Part shown: positions 27,410 through 35,561 of the stretch, one piece after another
How positions within the stretch are numbered: the stretch's first letter is position 1
Layout: the number at the start of each line of letters is the position of its first letter
NCBI RefSeq assembly: GCF_002201535.1
Contig: NZ_NIWW01000002.1
Span: forward strand, 248,001 to 312,000
Direction: 5' to 3'
Length of the DNA stretch: 64,000 nucleotides
Source: Lacimicrobium sp. SS2-24
GTDB lineage: Bacteria; Pseudomonadota; Gammaproteobacteria; Enterobacterales; Alteromonadaceae
Notes under the pieces: model-generated
Database searches by the model: none
What the model was told of the DNA's origin: nothing
The model's input: only the letters and a program-made list of their open reading frames with translations
Made by a program: the position numbers and the translations under genes

Positions 27410-28419
27410 TGTTGAGTCCGGTAAGTCAGTTACTCATGCGCAATCAGGCCCGTTTTCGTGGGCGCTGGCTGTTGGTGAACCCTCAGGATGCCCAGGTTTT
27501 CTCACAGCTGGAGGCTGATGTCAGCGGCTTCCACCAGTATTTCGATATCTACCAGCAGAGCGCTGCTGTAAGCGGCGCCGATAAACACCACTTCGGTGTC
27601 AGTTACCCCCTTGAGGCGCGTTTCGACGGCATTGTTATCATGATGCCCAAAGCTAAAGAGCAGGCACAGATGCTGATCGCCAATCTGGTACATTGCCTGG
27701 TTCCGGGAGGCCAACTTTTGCTTGCCGGTGACAATAAAGGTGGTGTGAAAAGCGCGCCTAAATTGTTTTCGCCTTACGCAGAACACTGTGTAAAGCTGGA
27801 TTCTGCCCGCCATTGCGCACTGTATGGCATGCAGCCAGACAAAGTGCCCGCCCCCTTTTGCGTTGAAGACTGGTTCAAACAACGTAACATCGAAGTGGGC
27901 CAGCGTTGCTACCCGGTGTCATTTTTGCCGGGTGTGTTCAGCAGTGGCAGCCTGGATCCGGCAACTCGAATGCTGCTGGAAAACCTTCATCCTGTTCCGG
28001 ATGGCCGGGTGCTCGATTTTGGTTGCGGTGCGGGTGTCATTGGTTGCTATGTGGCACTGGAAAATCCACACGCAGAGGTTGTGATGACCGATGTCAGTGC
28101 GCTGGCGCTATGTTGTGCTCAGCGCACGGCAGAATCCAATGGCATTGATGTCCACATCATTCCGTCAGACGGCCTCAGTGAAATCAGTGGAAAGTTTGCC
28201 GCCGCGTACACCAACCCACCTTTTCATACTGGTTTACATACCGACTACGAGGTTACGCTGGGCTTTATCCGACAGCTTTCGGGATATTTGCAACCGGGCG
28301 CAACATTGCAACTGGTGGCGAACAGTTTTATTCCTTACCAGCCGGTATTGCAACAGGTCTTTAAATCCGTAAAGGTACTCGCTCAGTCCACTAAATTCCG
28401 TCTCTATCTGGCTCGCTGA
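27409..28419 (+). CDS. rsmC: 16S rRNA (guanine-1207-N2-)-methyltransferase
   Basis: Methylates G1207 of 16S rRNA in 30S subunits. It has 336 residues (E. coli 343). It has the duplicated-methyltransferase layout: a degenerate N-terminal half (1-170) and an active C-terminal half with VLDFGCGAGVIG (SAM) and NPPFHTG (catalytic motif of N2-guanine/N6-adenine enzymes). The start overlaps the trmB stop, making a two-gene RNA-modification operon. Confidence 0.96.
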   Translation: MLSPVSQLLMRNQARFRGRWLLVNPQDAQVFSQLEADVSGFHQYFDIYQQSAAVSGADKHHFGVSYPLEARFDGIVIMMPKAKEQAQMLIANLVHCLVPGGQLLLAGDNKGGVKSAPKLFSPYAEHCVKLDSARHCALYGMQPDKVPAPFCVEDWFKQRNIEVGQRCYPVSFLPGVFSSGSLDPATRMLLENLHPVPDGRVLDFGCGAGVIGCYVALENPHAEVVMTDVSALALCCAQRTAESNGIDVHIIPSDGLSEISGKFAAAYTNPPFHTGLHTDYEVTLGFIRQLSGYLQPGATLQLVANSFIPYQPVLQQVFKSVKVLAQSTKFRLYLAR

Positions 28420-28425
28420 ACCACT

Positions 28426-28453
28426 CTTGCCGGCCCGGTTCGGGGCCGGCAAG
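28426..28453 (+). terminator. Strong hairpin after rsmC
   Basis: An 11-bp perfect stem, CTTGCCGGCCC with GGGCCGGCAAG, closes a 6-base loop 7 bp after the rsmC stop. Only a poor pyrimidine run (ACTCTCTC) follows, so termination may be partial. Confidence 0.65.
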
Positions 28454-28516
28454 ACTCTCTCGCAATGCTTGCACTGTGACGGTGCTTGGTTGCTTCGCAA
28501 CGACGCATTCATCCAT

Positions 28517-28573
28517 TTGTCACGGGCCGTTCATATTGCTGTCATTCGTGCCTTTTAGGCTATGAAATATAAT
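28517..28573 (+). promoter_or_regulatory. Putative PhoB box array and -10 for the 78-residue gene
   Basis: Three direct 7-bp PhoB half-sites occur in exact 11-bp register: TTGTCAC (28517-28523), CGTTCAT (28528-28534) and CTGTCAT (28539-28545); the last is the exact consensus. A degenerate fourth repeat (28550-28556) lies 11 bp before TATAAT at 28568-28573. There is no -35 match at the normal distance, as expected for PhoB-dependent promoters. Inferred from sequence only. Confidence 0.6.
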
Positions 28574-28686
28574 TAATTCAGTTAGTTATCGTTAGCGGTC
28601 AGATTCTGGCATTAATTTTGTTACTGCTTTTTTGTCGGTAGTTTTTTTAATTTCCCGGTATACCTTGCGCCACAGGAGAAACGCTC

Positions 28687-28923
28687 ATGTCAAATGTGAC
28701 CCCCCTTTGTCCAAAATATGGTCATACGGAGAAGCTTTCAGCCATTAAAGAACGCATTCGCACCATATTGGCCGGCATTCAGCTTTGTAATGAGCTGATC
28801 GCGGAAGAGCCGGAATTCAGGTATCAGCACGAATCAGAGCGAGATAGATTAATCGAGCAACTGAATCATCAGCAACAGCAAATTGCCTGGTTAAAAGGAC
28901 GATATCTGGCCCATACCGCCTGA
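28687..28923 (+). CDS. Small hypothetical protein (78 aa)
   Basis: Unrecognised. A good AGGAGA ribosome site lies 8 bp before the ATG. The product is hydrophilic and almost all predicted helix, with a coiled-coil-like C-terminal half (ESERDRLIEQLNHQQQQIAW). There are only two cysteines and no signal or membrane segment. A PhoB box array lies upstream and glgC downstream (258-bp gap). It could be a small adaptor or regulator; there is no direct evidence of function. Confidence 0.7.
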   Translation: MSNVTPLCPKYGHTEKLSAIKERIRTILAGIQLCNELIAEEPEFRYQHESERDRLIEQLNHQQQQIAWLKGRYLAHTA

Positions 28924-29088
28924 GAGGATTTTCCGATGCGCTGAGCGAAGTTTTTGCAGCAAACAGAGCGCTATCTGTCGTCATCTGAGGCCTTTCGCCT
29001 TTGTGTTGAATCGCCGATTCATTGATCCGGATCAGCATGCTGAACCATCGTCACTGAGCCGGTTGACTATACTTCTCGCTGATACCCG

Positions 29089-29106
29089 GGATCCGACGGA
29101 TCCGAC
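29089..29106. repeat. Tandem 9-bp duplication before glgC
   Basis: GGATCCGAC occurs twice head to tail, about 75 bp before the glgC start. No function is evident. The surrounding 28924-29181 gap otherwise shows no gene and no convincing promoter. Confidence 0.5.
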
Positions 29107-29181
29107 AAATAAGATCATTGCAGCCTGTCGCTTGGCGCCGGATGCAACCTTTTGATGATTGTAATCGTATCAGGAGAACCC

Positions 29182-30411
29182 ATGTCACGAACCCTCGCCA
29201 TGATCCTTGCCGGTGGCGCCGGCACTCGCCTGTTTCCTTTGACACAATCTCGCACTAAGCCTGCCGTGCCTTTTGCTGGTGGACTCAGACTGGTGGACTT
29301 TGTGCTGAATAATTTTGTGAATTCGGATCTGCTGAAGATTTATCTGTTAACCCAGTTCAAATCTCAGTCGCTCAACATTCATCTGCGTCAGGCCTGGTAT
29401 CTGTCGGGGCTGACTGGCAATTTTATCGATGCCATTCCAGCGCAGATGCGCATGGGGGCCCGCTGGTATGAGGGGACTGCCGATGCCATTTACCAGAATA
29501 TCAAGCTGATCGAGATCCATGCCCCCGACAATGTGTGTATTTTTGGTAGCGATCATATCTATAAAATGGAAGTCAGGCAGGTGATCCGCTATCACGAGAA
29601 GCGGGATGCGGCCCTGACCGTCTGTGCAACCCGGGTACCGATTGAGCAGGCGAGTCGCTTCGGCGTCATCGAAGTGGATGACGACTACAGAATGATTGGC
29701 TTTGAGGAAAAACCGGCCACACCCAAACCCCTTCCCGATGACCCCAGTATGGCGCTGGTGTCTATGGGAAATTATGTTTTCAATACACAGGTGTTGTTCA
29801 AAGCCCTGCGTAACGACGCTGAGGATAAGCTTTCCAGCCATGACTTTGGCCGCGACATCATTCCCCGGTTGTTTCGCGACAAAGCCGTCTATGTTTATGA
29901 CTTCACGCAGAATAAGATCCCCGGTGAGGAGCCCAATCATCACTACTGGCGGGATGTGGGCACCCTGGACTCATACTGGCAGGCACACATGGATTTGCTG
30001 GCCTGTACCCCGGCCTTTGAACTGAATAACGAGAAATGGCCGCTGCGCAGTTATCATCCGCCCGTTCCTCCCGCACGCATACTGGCCGATAAGCAAGGCA
30101 ATCATTCGACCATTCTCAACTCTATCATCTCCTCCGGCAGTCGCGTTGTTGGCGCCAGGGTTGAACGCTCGGTATTGGGGTTCAATACGCATCTTGGTGC
30201 TGGCTCTCGACTCAATGAATGCGTTATCCTCGGTAAGTCTGATATCGGATCCGGTTGTTTTCTCAATCGGGTGATTACCGATAAGGGTGTAAGTATTGCT
30301 CCCGGGACTGAACTGGGTGTAAACCCTGAGCAGGATAAAGCCCGTGGATTAACGGTGACGAATCAGGGGATAGTGGTGATCCCCAGAGACATGAAGGTTG
30401 GCTTTGAATGA
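29182..30411 (+). CDS. glgC: Glucose-1-phosphate adenylyltransferase
   Basis: Makes ADP-glucose from glucose 1-phosphate and ATP, the committed step of bacterial glycogen synthesis. It has 409 residues. The nucleotide-binding N-terminus LAGGAGTRLFPLTQSRTKPA, FGSDHIYKM and EEKPATPKP precede a C-terminal left-handed beta-helix (SRVVGARVERSVLG...). CAGGAGA before ATG 29182 sets the start; the frame opens upstream at 29152. It overlaps glgA by 4 bp (ATGA). No branching enzyme or phosphorylase gene is in the window. Confidence 0.96.
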   Translation: MSRTLAMILAGGAGTRLFPLTQSRTKPAVPFAGGLRLVDFVLNNFVNSDLLKIYLLTQFKSQSLNIHLRQAWYLSGLTGNFIDAIPAQMRMGARWYEGTADAIYQNIKLIEIHAPDNVCIFGSDHIYKMEVRQVIRYHEKRDAALTVCATRVPIEQASRFGVIEVDDDYRMIGFEEKPATPKPLPDDPSMALVSMGNYVFNTQVLFKALRNDAEDKLSSHDFGRDIIPRLFRDKAVYVYDFTQNKIPGEEPNHHYWRDVGTLDSYWQAHMDLLACTPAFELNNEKWPLRSYHPPVPPARILADKQGNHSTILNSIISSGSRVVGARVERSVLGFNTHLGAGSRLNECVILGKSDIGSGCFLNRVITDKGVSIAPGTELGVNPEQDKARGLTVTNQGIVVIPRDMKVGFE

Positions 30412-31844
30412 AAATACTGTTTGTGGTTTCCGAGGTGGAAGATTTGGCAAAGACCGGCGGTCTTGCTGATGTGGCCAAGTCTTTGCCGATAGCGCTGCGC
30501 GCTTTGGGCCACGATGTCAGGATAGTGAAACCTTATTATCGACAACTGGCAGAAAAATTCGCCCTGGATAACCTCACAGAGACTCAGAAACTGGTCTCAG
30601 GAGATCACGAGTACCCGTTTAACATCAAGCGGCTGGAGCTCGAGTCTGTGCCCGTTTACTGCATCGACTACCCGGAATATTTTCATCGCAAAGGATTATA
30701 TTCAGACGGTTACGAGGCCTTCGGTGACAATGCTGAGCGTTTCGCCTTTTTCTCGGCCGCTGCGCTACAGACTGCTAAAGCCATAAATTTTCAGCCGGAT
30801 GTGATTCATTGTAATGACTGGCATACCGCCCTGTGTCCGTTTTTTGTTAAACAGGACGATAGTGGCTTTTTTAGCCAGACCCGCACGTTACTGACTATCC
30901 ACAATGGGGCGTATCAGGGTATCCACCGCTTCGCAGATATACCCTATGTCAGGCCTTTTGCAGAACTGGCATCGCAAATAGACAGTCAGGGCAATCTCAA
31001 TTATTTACGTATGGGATTGCGCTATGCCGATAAAATTAATGCGGTCAGTCCCAATTATGGCCGCGAATTGCTCACCCCATTGGGCTCTCATAATCTGTAT
31101 CAGGACTTTCAACTGCGAGCCAATGATGTCAGTGGCATCCTCAATGGGTGCGATTATCAGCAGTGGGATCCTGCCACCGACACGTTGCTACCGAAAAATT
31201 ACAATTCTGAGTCTCTCAAGGGCAAAGCCGCATGCAAAACCGCGCTGCAGAAAGAAGTGGGGTTACCCGAAAAGGACAACGTGCCACTTATTGGTATGCT
31301 GTGCCGGCTGACTGAGCAAAAAGGTTTCGGCTATCTGTTACCGGTTCTGAGCCAGTTATTACAACACAATGTGCAGTTATTGGTGATAGGTACCGGTGAC
31401 CCGGTGATCAGTGATGTACTGGAGTTCAATGCATCTCAGCATCCTGACAAACTGGTGTTCAGAAATGACTTCAGTACCCGTATTGCCCATTTGCTGGAAG
31501 CCGGCAGTGACTTTTTTCTGATGCCTTCACTCTTTGAGCCCTGCGGCCTTAATCAGATGTACAGTCTGGCCTATGGCACTATTCCTATTGTGCGGGCTGT
31601 GGGGGGGTTAAGGGATACAGTATTGGATCTGCAGATGCTGCCTGAGCAGGCTACGGGCTTTATGTTTGAGGCCCCGGACAGCTCCGCATTACTCAATTGT
31701 GTGCGCCGGGCGCTGTTGTTTTACCATGAATATCCACAGCAATTCAGTGCTATGCAACAACGCGCCATGCGCCATCGTTTCACCTGGTACGATGCTGCAC
31801 TCAATTATCAGGCACTCTATCAGCATTGTTTACCGATGGATTAG
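30408..31844 (+). CDS. glgA: Glycogen synthase (ADP-glucose)
   Basis: GT5-family GT-B glycosyltransferase that extends alpha-1,4-glucan from ADP-glucose. It has 478 residues (E. coli 477). ADP-glucose-binding KTGGLADV is at residues 15-22; HCNDWHTALCPF, SPNYGRELL and the C-terminal MPSLFEPCGLNQMYSLAYGT motif with its catalytic-region Glu are present. Translationally coupled to glgC. Its last 15 bp overlap the 3' end of the convergent DUF3293 gene. Confidence 0.96.
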   Translation: MKILFVVSEVEDLAKTGGLADVAKSLPIALRALGHDVRIVKPYYRQLAEKFALDNLTETQKLVSGDHEYPFNIKRLELESVPVYCIDYPEYFHRKGLYSDGYEAFGDNAERFAFFSAAALQTAKAINFQPDVIHCNDWHTALCPFFVKQDDSGFFSQTRTLLTIHNGAYQGIHRFADIPYVRPFAELASQIDSQGNLNYLRMGLRYADKINAVSPNYGRELLTPLGSHNLYQDFQLRANDVSGILNGCDYQQWDPATDTLLPKNYNSESLKGKAACKTALQKEVGLPEKDNVPLIGMLCRLTEQKGFGYLLPVLSQLLQHNVQLLVIGTGDPVISDVLEFNASQHPDKLVFRNDFSTRIAHLLEAGSDFFLMPSLFEPCGLNQMYSLAYGTIPIVRAVGGLRDTVLDLQMLPEQATGFMFEAPDSSALLNCVRRALLFYHEYPQQFSAMQQRAMRHRFTWYDAALNYQALYQHCLPMD

Positions 31845-32255
31845 TCTTGCAGAAAAATTGCCGAGCCGACGTTCTGTAACCTGTCTTAGCAGACAAGGGC
31901 AAAGGTATAAGGTGCCCTGCTCAATCCAGAAGAAGGCATTTTGTGACACCTTTTCAGACAACGCGTTCGCCTGTTTTTTCGAGCATCGAATCAGCAGGCT
32001 GCGTTCCTGATGGGCGTGATCCGGACTTGCCCCAGTAATTTCAGAAAACATCAGGTTGCGCCCAGCGAGGTGATGCACCAACTGGTTGTGCAGACGATGG
32101 TTCTCTGTCGCGGTCATGATTTCGCCCGGTGGATTACAGGCAGTGATAATGGCGGCCTGTGGCCAGTCAGGCAGCGGCGAATCAACAAGGAATACGGTAT
32201 CGGCGTAGGCCTGCCAAAGGTCTTCGAGCTTGTCAGTGTGTGAATATTGGCTCAT
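31830..32255 (-). CDS. DUF3293 domain-containing protein
   Basis: A small cytoplasmic protein of unknown function, 141 residues from ATG 32255. The family features seen are WQAYADTVFLV, the AAIITACNPPGE core and the later Gly/Ser-Pro-Asp segment. Longer starts at 32276 or 32285 are possible; none has a clear ribosome site. It is convergent with glgA (15-bp overlap) and divergent from the kinase gene. Confidence 0.75.
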   Translation of the reverse strand: MSQYSHTDKLEDLWQAYADTVFLVDSPLPDWPQAAIITACNPPGEIMTATENHRLHNQLVHHLAGRNLMFSEITGASPDHAHQERSLLIRCSKKQANALSEKVSQNAFFWIEQGTLYLCPCLLRQVTERRLGNFSARLIHR

Positions 32256-32345
32256 AGAATGCAGAAAAGTTGTCATTTTCGGCAAGATTGTATCAATATG
32301 GTGATAAGCTTAGCGGTAACCAGGTGAAAGAACAGCATTCTGATT

Positions 32346-33992
32346 ATGTCAGCACCCAAACGCACATTGTCGATTAAGAACCTGTTTATCTGGGTCGTAA
32401 TGTCTATTACGACTATCGTGCTGATTATTGCCTCAACCATTTCCTTATTTATGCAGATCACCAATGCAAAAGAGGAAATGCAGACTGAAGTCGCCACCTT
32501 TGCCAAAATCATCAGCCACAACGCCGCCAGCGGTATCGTGTTTAACGACATTGCCACAGAAGAAAAGAGTCTTGAAGCCCTCGGTGCAGCGACGGTCATC
32601 AACAATGTGCATCTGTATAAACTCAATCCCGCTAATGAACCGGAGTTTTTTGCCAGTTATAACAAAACCGGGCAGGCGCCAGTGCGGGCCATGTTTGAAC
32701 GAATCAATGAACTGGCGGAACCCAGGTTTGGGCCCGATGGACTGGAACTCATCACGCCTATCCGTCTGGATGGAAACCATGTGGGCTATGTGTATGTCAG
32801 GGCCAGTACCGAGCCGCTTAATCAGCTGACCCTCAACACCGTGATGATCACCCTTTCTGTGTTGCTGCTTGCGCTGGTGCTCAGCTTCCTGCTCACCCTG
32901 AGGCTGCAAAAGATTATCACTCGTCCCATAGAGGAACTGGTATATCTGGTACAACAGATTTCCAGTCAGAAGGACTACTCTAACCGGGCCAATGACTCCA
33001 GTCTGCGCGAACTGGACATTCTTGCTGAAGCCTTCAACGGCATGCTGGAAAAAATACAGCAGCATATTCAGCGACAGGAAGAAGCAGAAGAAGAGCATCG
33101 CCGTCTTAACCTGAGTCTGGAAGAGAAGGTCAGTCAACGTACCACGGCCCTTAAAGAAGCTAACAAAGAACTGATTCAGACTCTGGAGAAGTTGCATCAG
33201 TTCCAGCGTCAGATTGTACAGAACGAGAAGATGGCCTCACTGGGCGACATGGTCGCCGGGGTCGCTCACGAGGTCAATACGCCAATCGGTTTGGGTGTGA
33301 CGGCATCTACCATGATGCTGGACAGGCTCAGTCAGCTGCAACATGACTTCAAAAACAAGACACTCAAGGCCAGTGCGCTGGAGCGCTTCCTCAATGAAGG
33401 GGAGGAAAACCTCAATATTATTTACCGTAATCTTAATCGTGCGGCCGAGTTGATATCCAGCTTCAAGCAGGTTGCTGTGGATCAGAGCAGCGAGAATACG
33501 CGGGTCTTCAGTTTCACCCAGTTGCTGGATGAAATTCTGATGTCGCTGCGTCCAAGGCTCAAGAAAGTCAGCCATGAAATCAATATCGATTGCGATCCGG
33601 ATCTGGTGATTGAGAGCAAAGCCGGCCCCATCAATCAGGTGATTATTAATCTGATCATGAACTCGTTGATTCATGGTTTTGAGTTTATCGAGAAGGGGCG
33701 CATCGACATCATTGTCAGGATGCAGGGTAACGACAAGCTGCACATTGACTATAAAGACAACGGTAAGGGCATTCCTGAACATCTGTGTAAACGGATTTTT
33801 GATCCCTTCGTGACCACTAAGCGTGGTCAGGGAGGCAGTGGACTGGGCATGCACCTGGCATTTAACCTGGTCACACAGGCGCTGGATGGTTCGATCACGG
33901 TCAGCAGTGAAGAAGGACATGGTGTCTCCTTCGAAATTCTCTTTCCGGTGAGGAAAGTGGAAAGCTCTGCGGCGCGAGCGAGGAATCAGTAA
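32346..33992 (+). CDS. Membrane sensor histidine kinase, CHASE8-like sensor and HAMP
   Basis: A 548-residue inner-membrane kinase. TM1 (12-35), a periplasmic region (36-162) with the CHASE8-type pattern seen in YfiN (TEVATFAKIISHNAASGIVFND), TM2 (163-186), HAMP (185-240) and a coiled coil (240-295) precede the HisKA-type box with His308 in GVAHEVNTPIG. HATPase motifs are DNGKGIP and GGSGLGMHLAF. The stop overlaps the start of a YfiR-like gene (TAATG). No dedicated response regulator is in the same transcript; arcA lies 780 bp downstream. The ligand and partner are unknown. Confidence 0.9.
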   Translation: MSAPKRTLSIKNLFIWVVMSITTIVLIIASTISLFMQITNAKEEMQTEVATFAKIISHNAASGIVFNDIATEEKSLEALGAATVINNVHLYKLNPANEPEFFASYNKTGQAPVRAMFERINELAEPRFGPDGLELITPIRLDGNHVGYVYVRASTEPLNQLTLNTVMITLSVLLLALVLSFLLTLRLQKIITRPIEELVYLVQQISSQKDYSNRANDSSLRELDILAEAFNGMLEKIQQHIQRQEEAEEEHRRLNLSLEEKVSQRTTALKEANKELIQTLEKLHQFQRQIVQNEKMASLGDMVAGVAHEVNTPIGLGVTASTMMLDRLSQLQHDFKNKTLKASALERFLNEGEENLNIIYRNLNRAAELISSFKQVAVDQSSENTRVFSFTQLLDEILMSLRPRLKKVSHEINIDCDPDLVIESKAGPINQVIINLIMNSLIHGFEFIEKGRIDIIVRMQGNDKLHIDYKDNGKGIPEHLCKRIFDPFVTTKRGQGGSGLGMHLAFNLVTQALDGSITVSSEEGHGVSFEILFPVRKVESSAARARNQ

Positions 33993-34543
33993 TGCCGCCG
34001 CTATACAGTATCTTTAAACGTATTGTTTGGGGCCTGGCGCTGATGGGCGCTTTTTCGGCTTCGGCCATTGGCTTTACCTCTGAACAGCTGCGGGCGCCTT
34101 TTCTGTTATATATCGTCGGCTATACACAGTTTTCTGAGGCCGCCGTGCAGACAGGACCCTTACGGTTTTGTTTTTTTGAGGGTGAGGACTTCCCCCATGC
34201 ACAGATATTTCGCCAGGCAACCGGTAAAAAGGTCAACGGCCGGGATATATCCCTATACACGCTGAGCGACATCAGTGATATCCCCAAGGTGGACGACGAG
34301 CAGCCCTGCCATCTGTTGTTTATCGGAGAAGAGCAGGAAAGTGATGAGGTGTATGCGTTGCTGGAACAACTGAATCAGCATACGATCTCTGTGGGAGAGA
34401 GCCCTGGGTTCATTGAACATGGCGGAATGATGGCCATATACCCGCTGCCCTCAAAAATGAAAATATTCTTCAATCGTGAGGCTTATCAGAATACTCAATT
34501 GAAGTTCAGCTCGGCCCTGTTAAAGCGGGTGAACTTTCGCTGA
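33992..34543 (+). CDS. YfiR/DUF4154-family periplasmic protein
   Basis: A 183-residue exported protein (signal peptide about 1-26). DUF4154 features: LRAPFLLYIVGYTQFSE at the mature N-terminus, the C-terminal SPGFIEHGGMMAIYPLPSKMKIFFN segment and the closing LKFSSALLKRVNF. In Pseudomonas, YfiR in the periplasm holds the CHASE8-type diguanylate cyclase YfiN inactive. Here the gene is translationally coupled to a histidine kinase with a similar sensor region, so it probably controls that kinase (inference). No YfiB-like OmpA lipoprotein gene follows. Confidence 0.8.
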   Translation: MPPLYSIFKRIVWGLALMGAFSASAIGFTSEQLRAPFLLYIVGYTQFSEAAVQTGPLRFCFFEGEDFPHAQIFRQATGKKVNGRDISLYTLSDISDIPKVDDEQPCHLLFIGEEQESDEVYALLEQLNQHTISVGESPGFIEHGGMMAIYPLPSKMKIFFNREAYQNTQLKFSSALLKRVNFR

Positions 34544-34772
34544 CCCGCATCGTCCAACAGCCTGCGCCAGCGCGTTTAACCATCGCTGGTGCGGCGGGAA
34601 GCATGACTGAAAAGCGGTTTATCAGCATCCCCCCGAATGTGAAAGCCCGCACGCCTGATTGGCCTATAAGTGACGGTTTTATCAGTATCGCGCGCATGGG
34701 CTACGTACAAAGCGTATATTCTGGTACACTTTATGCCAGAGACTGAGTATAACAACCCGTGGAATTGAGAAG

Positions 34773-35480
34773 ATGCAGACCCCAAACATCCTGATAGTCG
34801 AAGATGAGGTAGTGACCAGAACAACCCTGACCAGCCTGTTCGAGGCAGAAGGATATCAGGTGTATGAAGCTGAAAATGGCGAGGAAATGCATGATATTTT
34901 CGCCAATCACAGCATTAATCTGGTGATTATGGACATCAACCTGCCTGGTAAAAATGGTCTTATTCTGGCCAGAGAAGTCCGTGACCGTAAAAATGTCGGC
35001 CTGATTTTTCTGACCGGCAGAGATAACGACGTCGATCGCATCCTCGGGCTGGAAATCGGCGCTGATGATTATCTTACCAAGCCTTTTAATCCCAGAGAGC
35101 TGACGATCAGAGCACGGAATCTGCTGTCCCGCACACTGAACAGCAGTGAAGACGATGATCTGCCTAACAAAGTGAGCTTTAATGGTTGGGTGCTCGACAG
35201 CGACAGTCGCAGTCTGATCTCGCCATCAGGTAAAGAGTTCCGTTTACCGCGCAGTGAATTCCGTGCGCTGCACTTATTCCTGCGTCACCCGGGCAAAATC
35301 CTCACCCGTGAGCAACTGATCATGGAAATGACAGGACGTGAATTGCGCCCCAATGACCGGACGGTGGATGTCACCATTCGTCGTATACGCAAACACTTTG
35401 AGTCAGAGCCCAGTGCCGAAGAACTTATTGTGACCATACATGGTGAGGGTTATCGCTTCTGCGGCGAAGTGGATGCCTGA
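34773..35480 (+). CDS. arcA: Aerobic respiration response regulator ArcA
   Basis: OmpR-type regulator of respiratory and central-carbon genes in response to redox state. It has 235 residues. The receiver has Asp54 in [11 protein letters not shown] and Lys in TKPF; the winged helix ends [30 protein letters not shown], as in E. coli ArcA. The 229-bp gap before it, with TATATT at about 34718-34723, suggests its own promoter. The cognate kinase is not in the window. The upstream HK is a candidate partner only by proximity. Confidence 0.95.
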   Translation: MQTPNILIVEDEVVTRTTLTSLFEAEGYQVYEAENGEEMHDIFANHSINLVIMDINLPGKNGLILAREVRDRKNVGLIFLTGRDNDVDRILGLEIGADDYLTKPFNPRELTIRARNLLSRTLNSSEDDDLPNKVSFNGWVLDSDSRSLISPSGKEFRLPRSEFRALHLFLRHPGKILTREQLIMEMTGRELRPNDRTVDVTIRRIRKHFESEPSAEELIVTIHGEGYRFCGEVDA

Positions 35481-35484
35481 TTTT

Positions 35485-35549
35485 GTGTAAGGTGTAAGGT
35501 GTAAGGTGTGAGGAGAGAGATGATTTCCTCACTCTTTCCTCCTCTCACC
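35485..35549. repeat. Heptamer tandem repeat and hairpin between arcA and pmbA
   Basis: GTGTAAG is repeated three times with a fourth GTGTGAG copy (35485-35512). It runs into a hairpin GTGAGGA (35508-35514) / TCCTCAC (35526-35532), and a pyrimidine tract continues to 35549. It sits between convergent stops, so it may serve as a terminator for both genes. The tandem heptamer is a potential slippage site. Confidence 0.6.
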
Positions 35550-35561
35550 TCAACAGATACT

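Noticed and set aside
33237-33920. 227-codon minus-strand frame inside the histidine kinase gene
   Set aside because: Fully antisense to HisKA/HATPase coding sequence.
34544-34772. Small coding frame between the YfiR-like gene and arcA
   Set aside because: Only short frames without ribosome sites; better read as the arcA promoter region.
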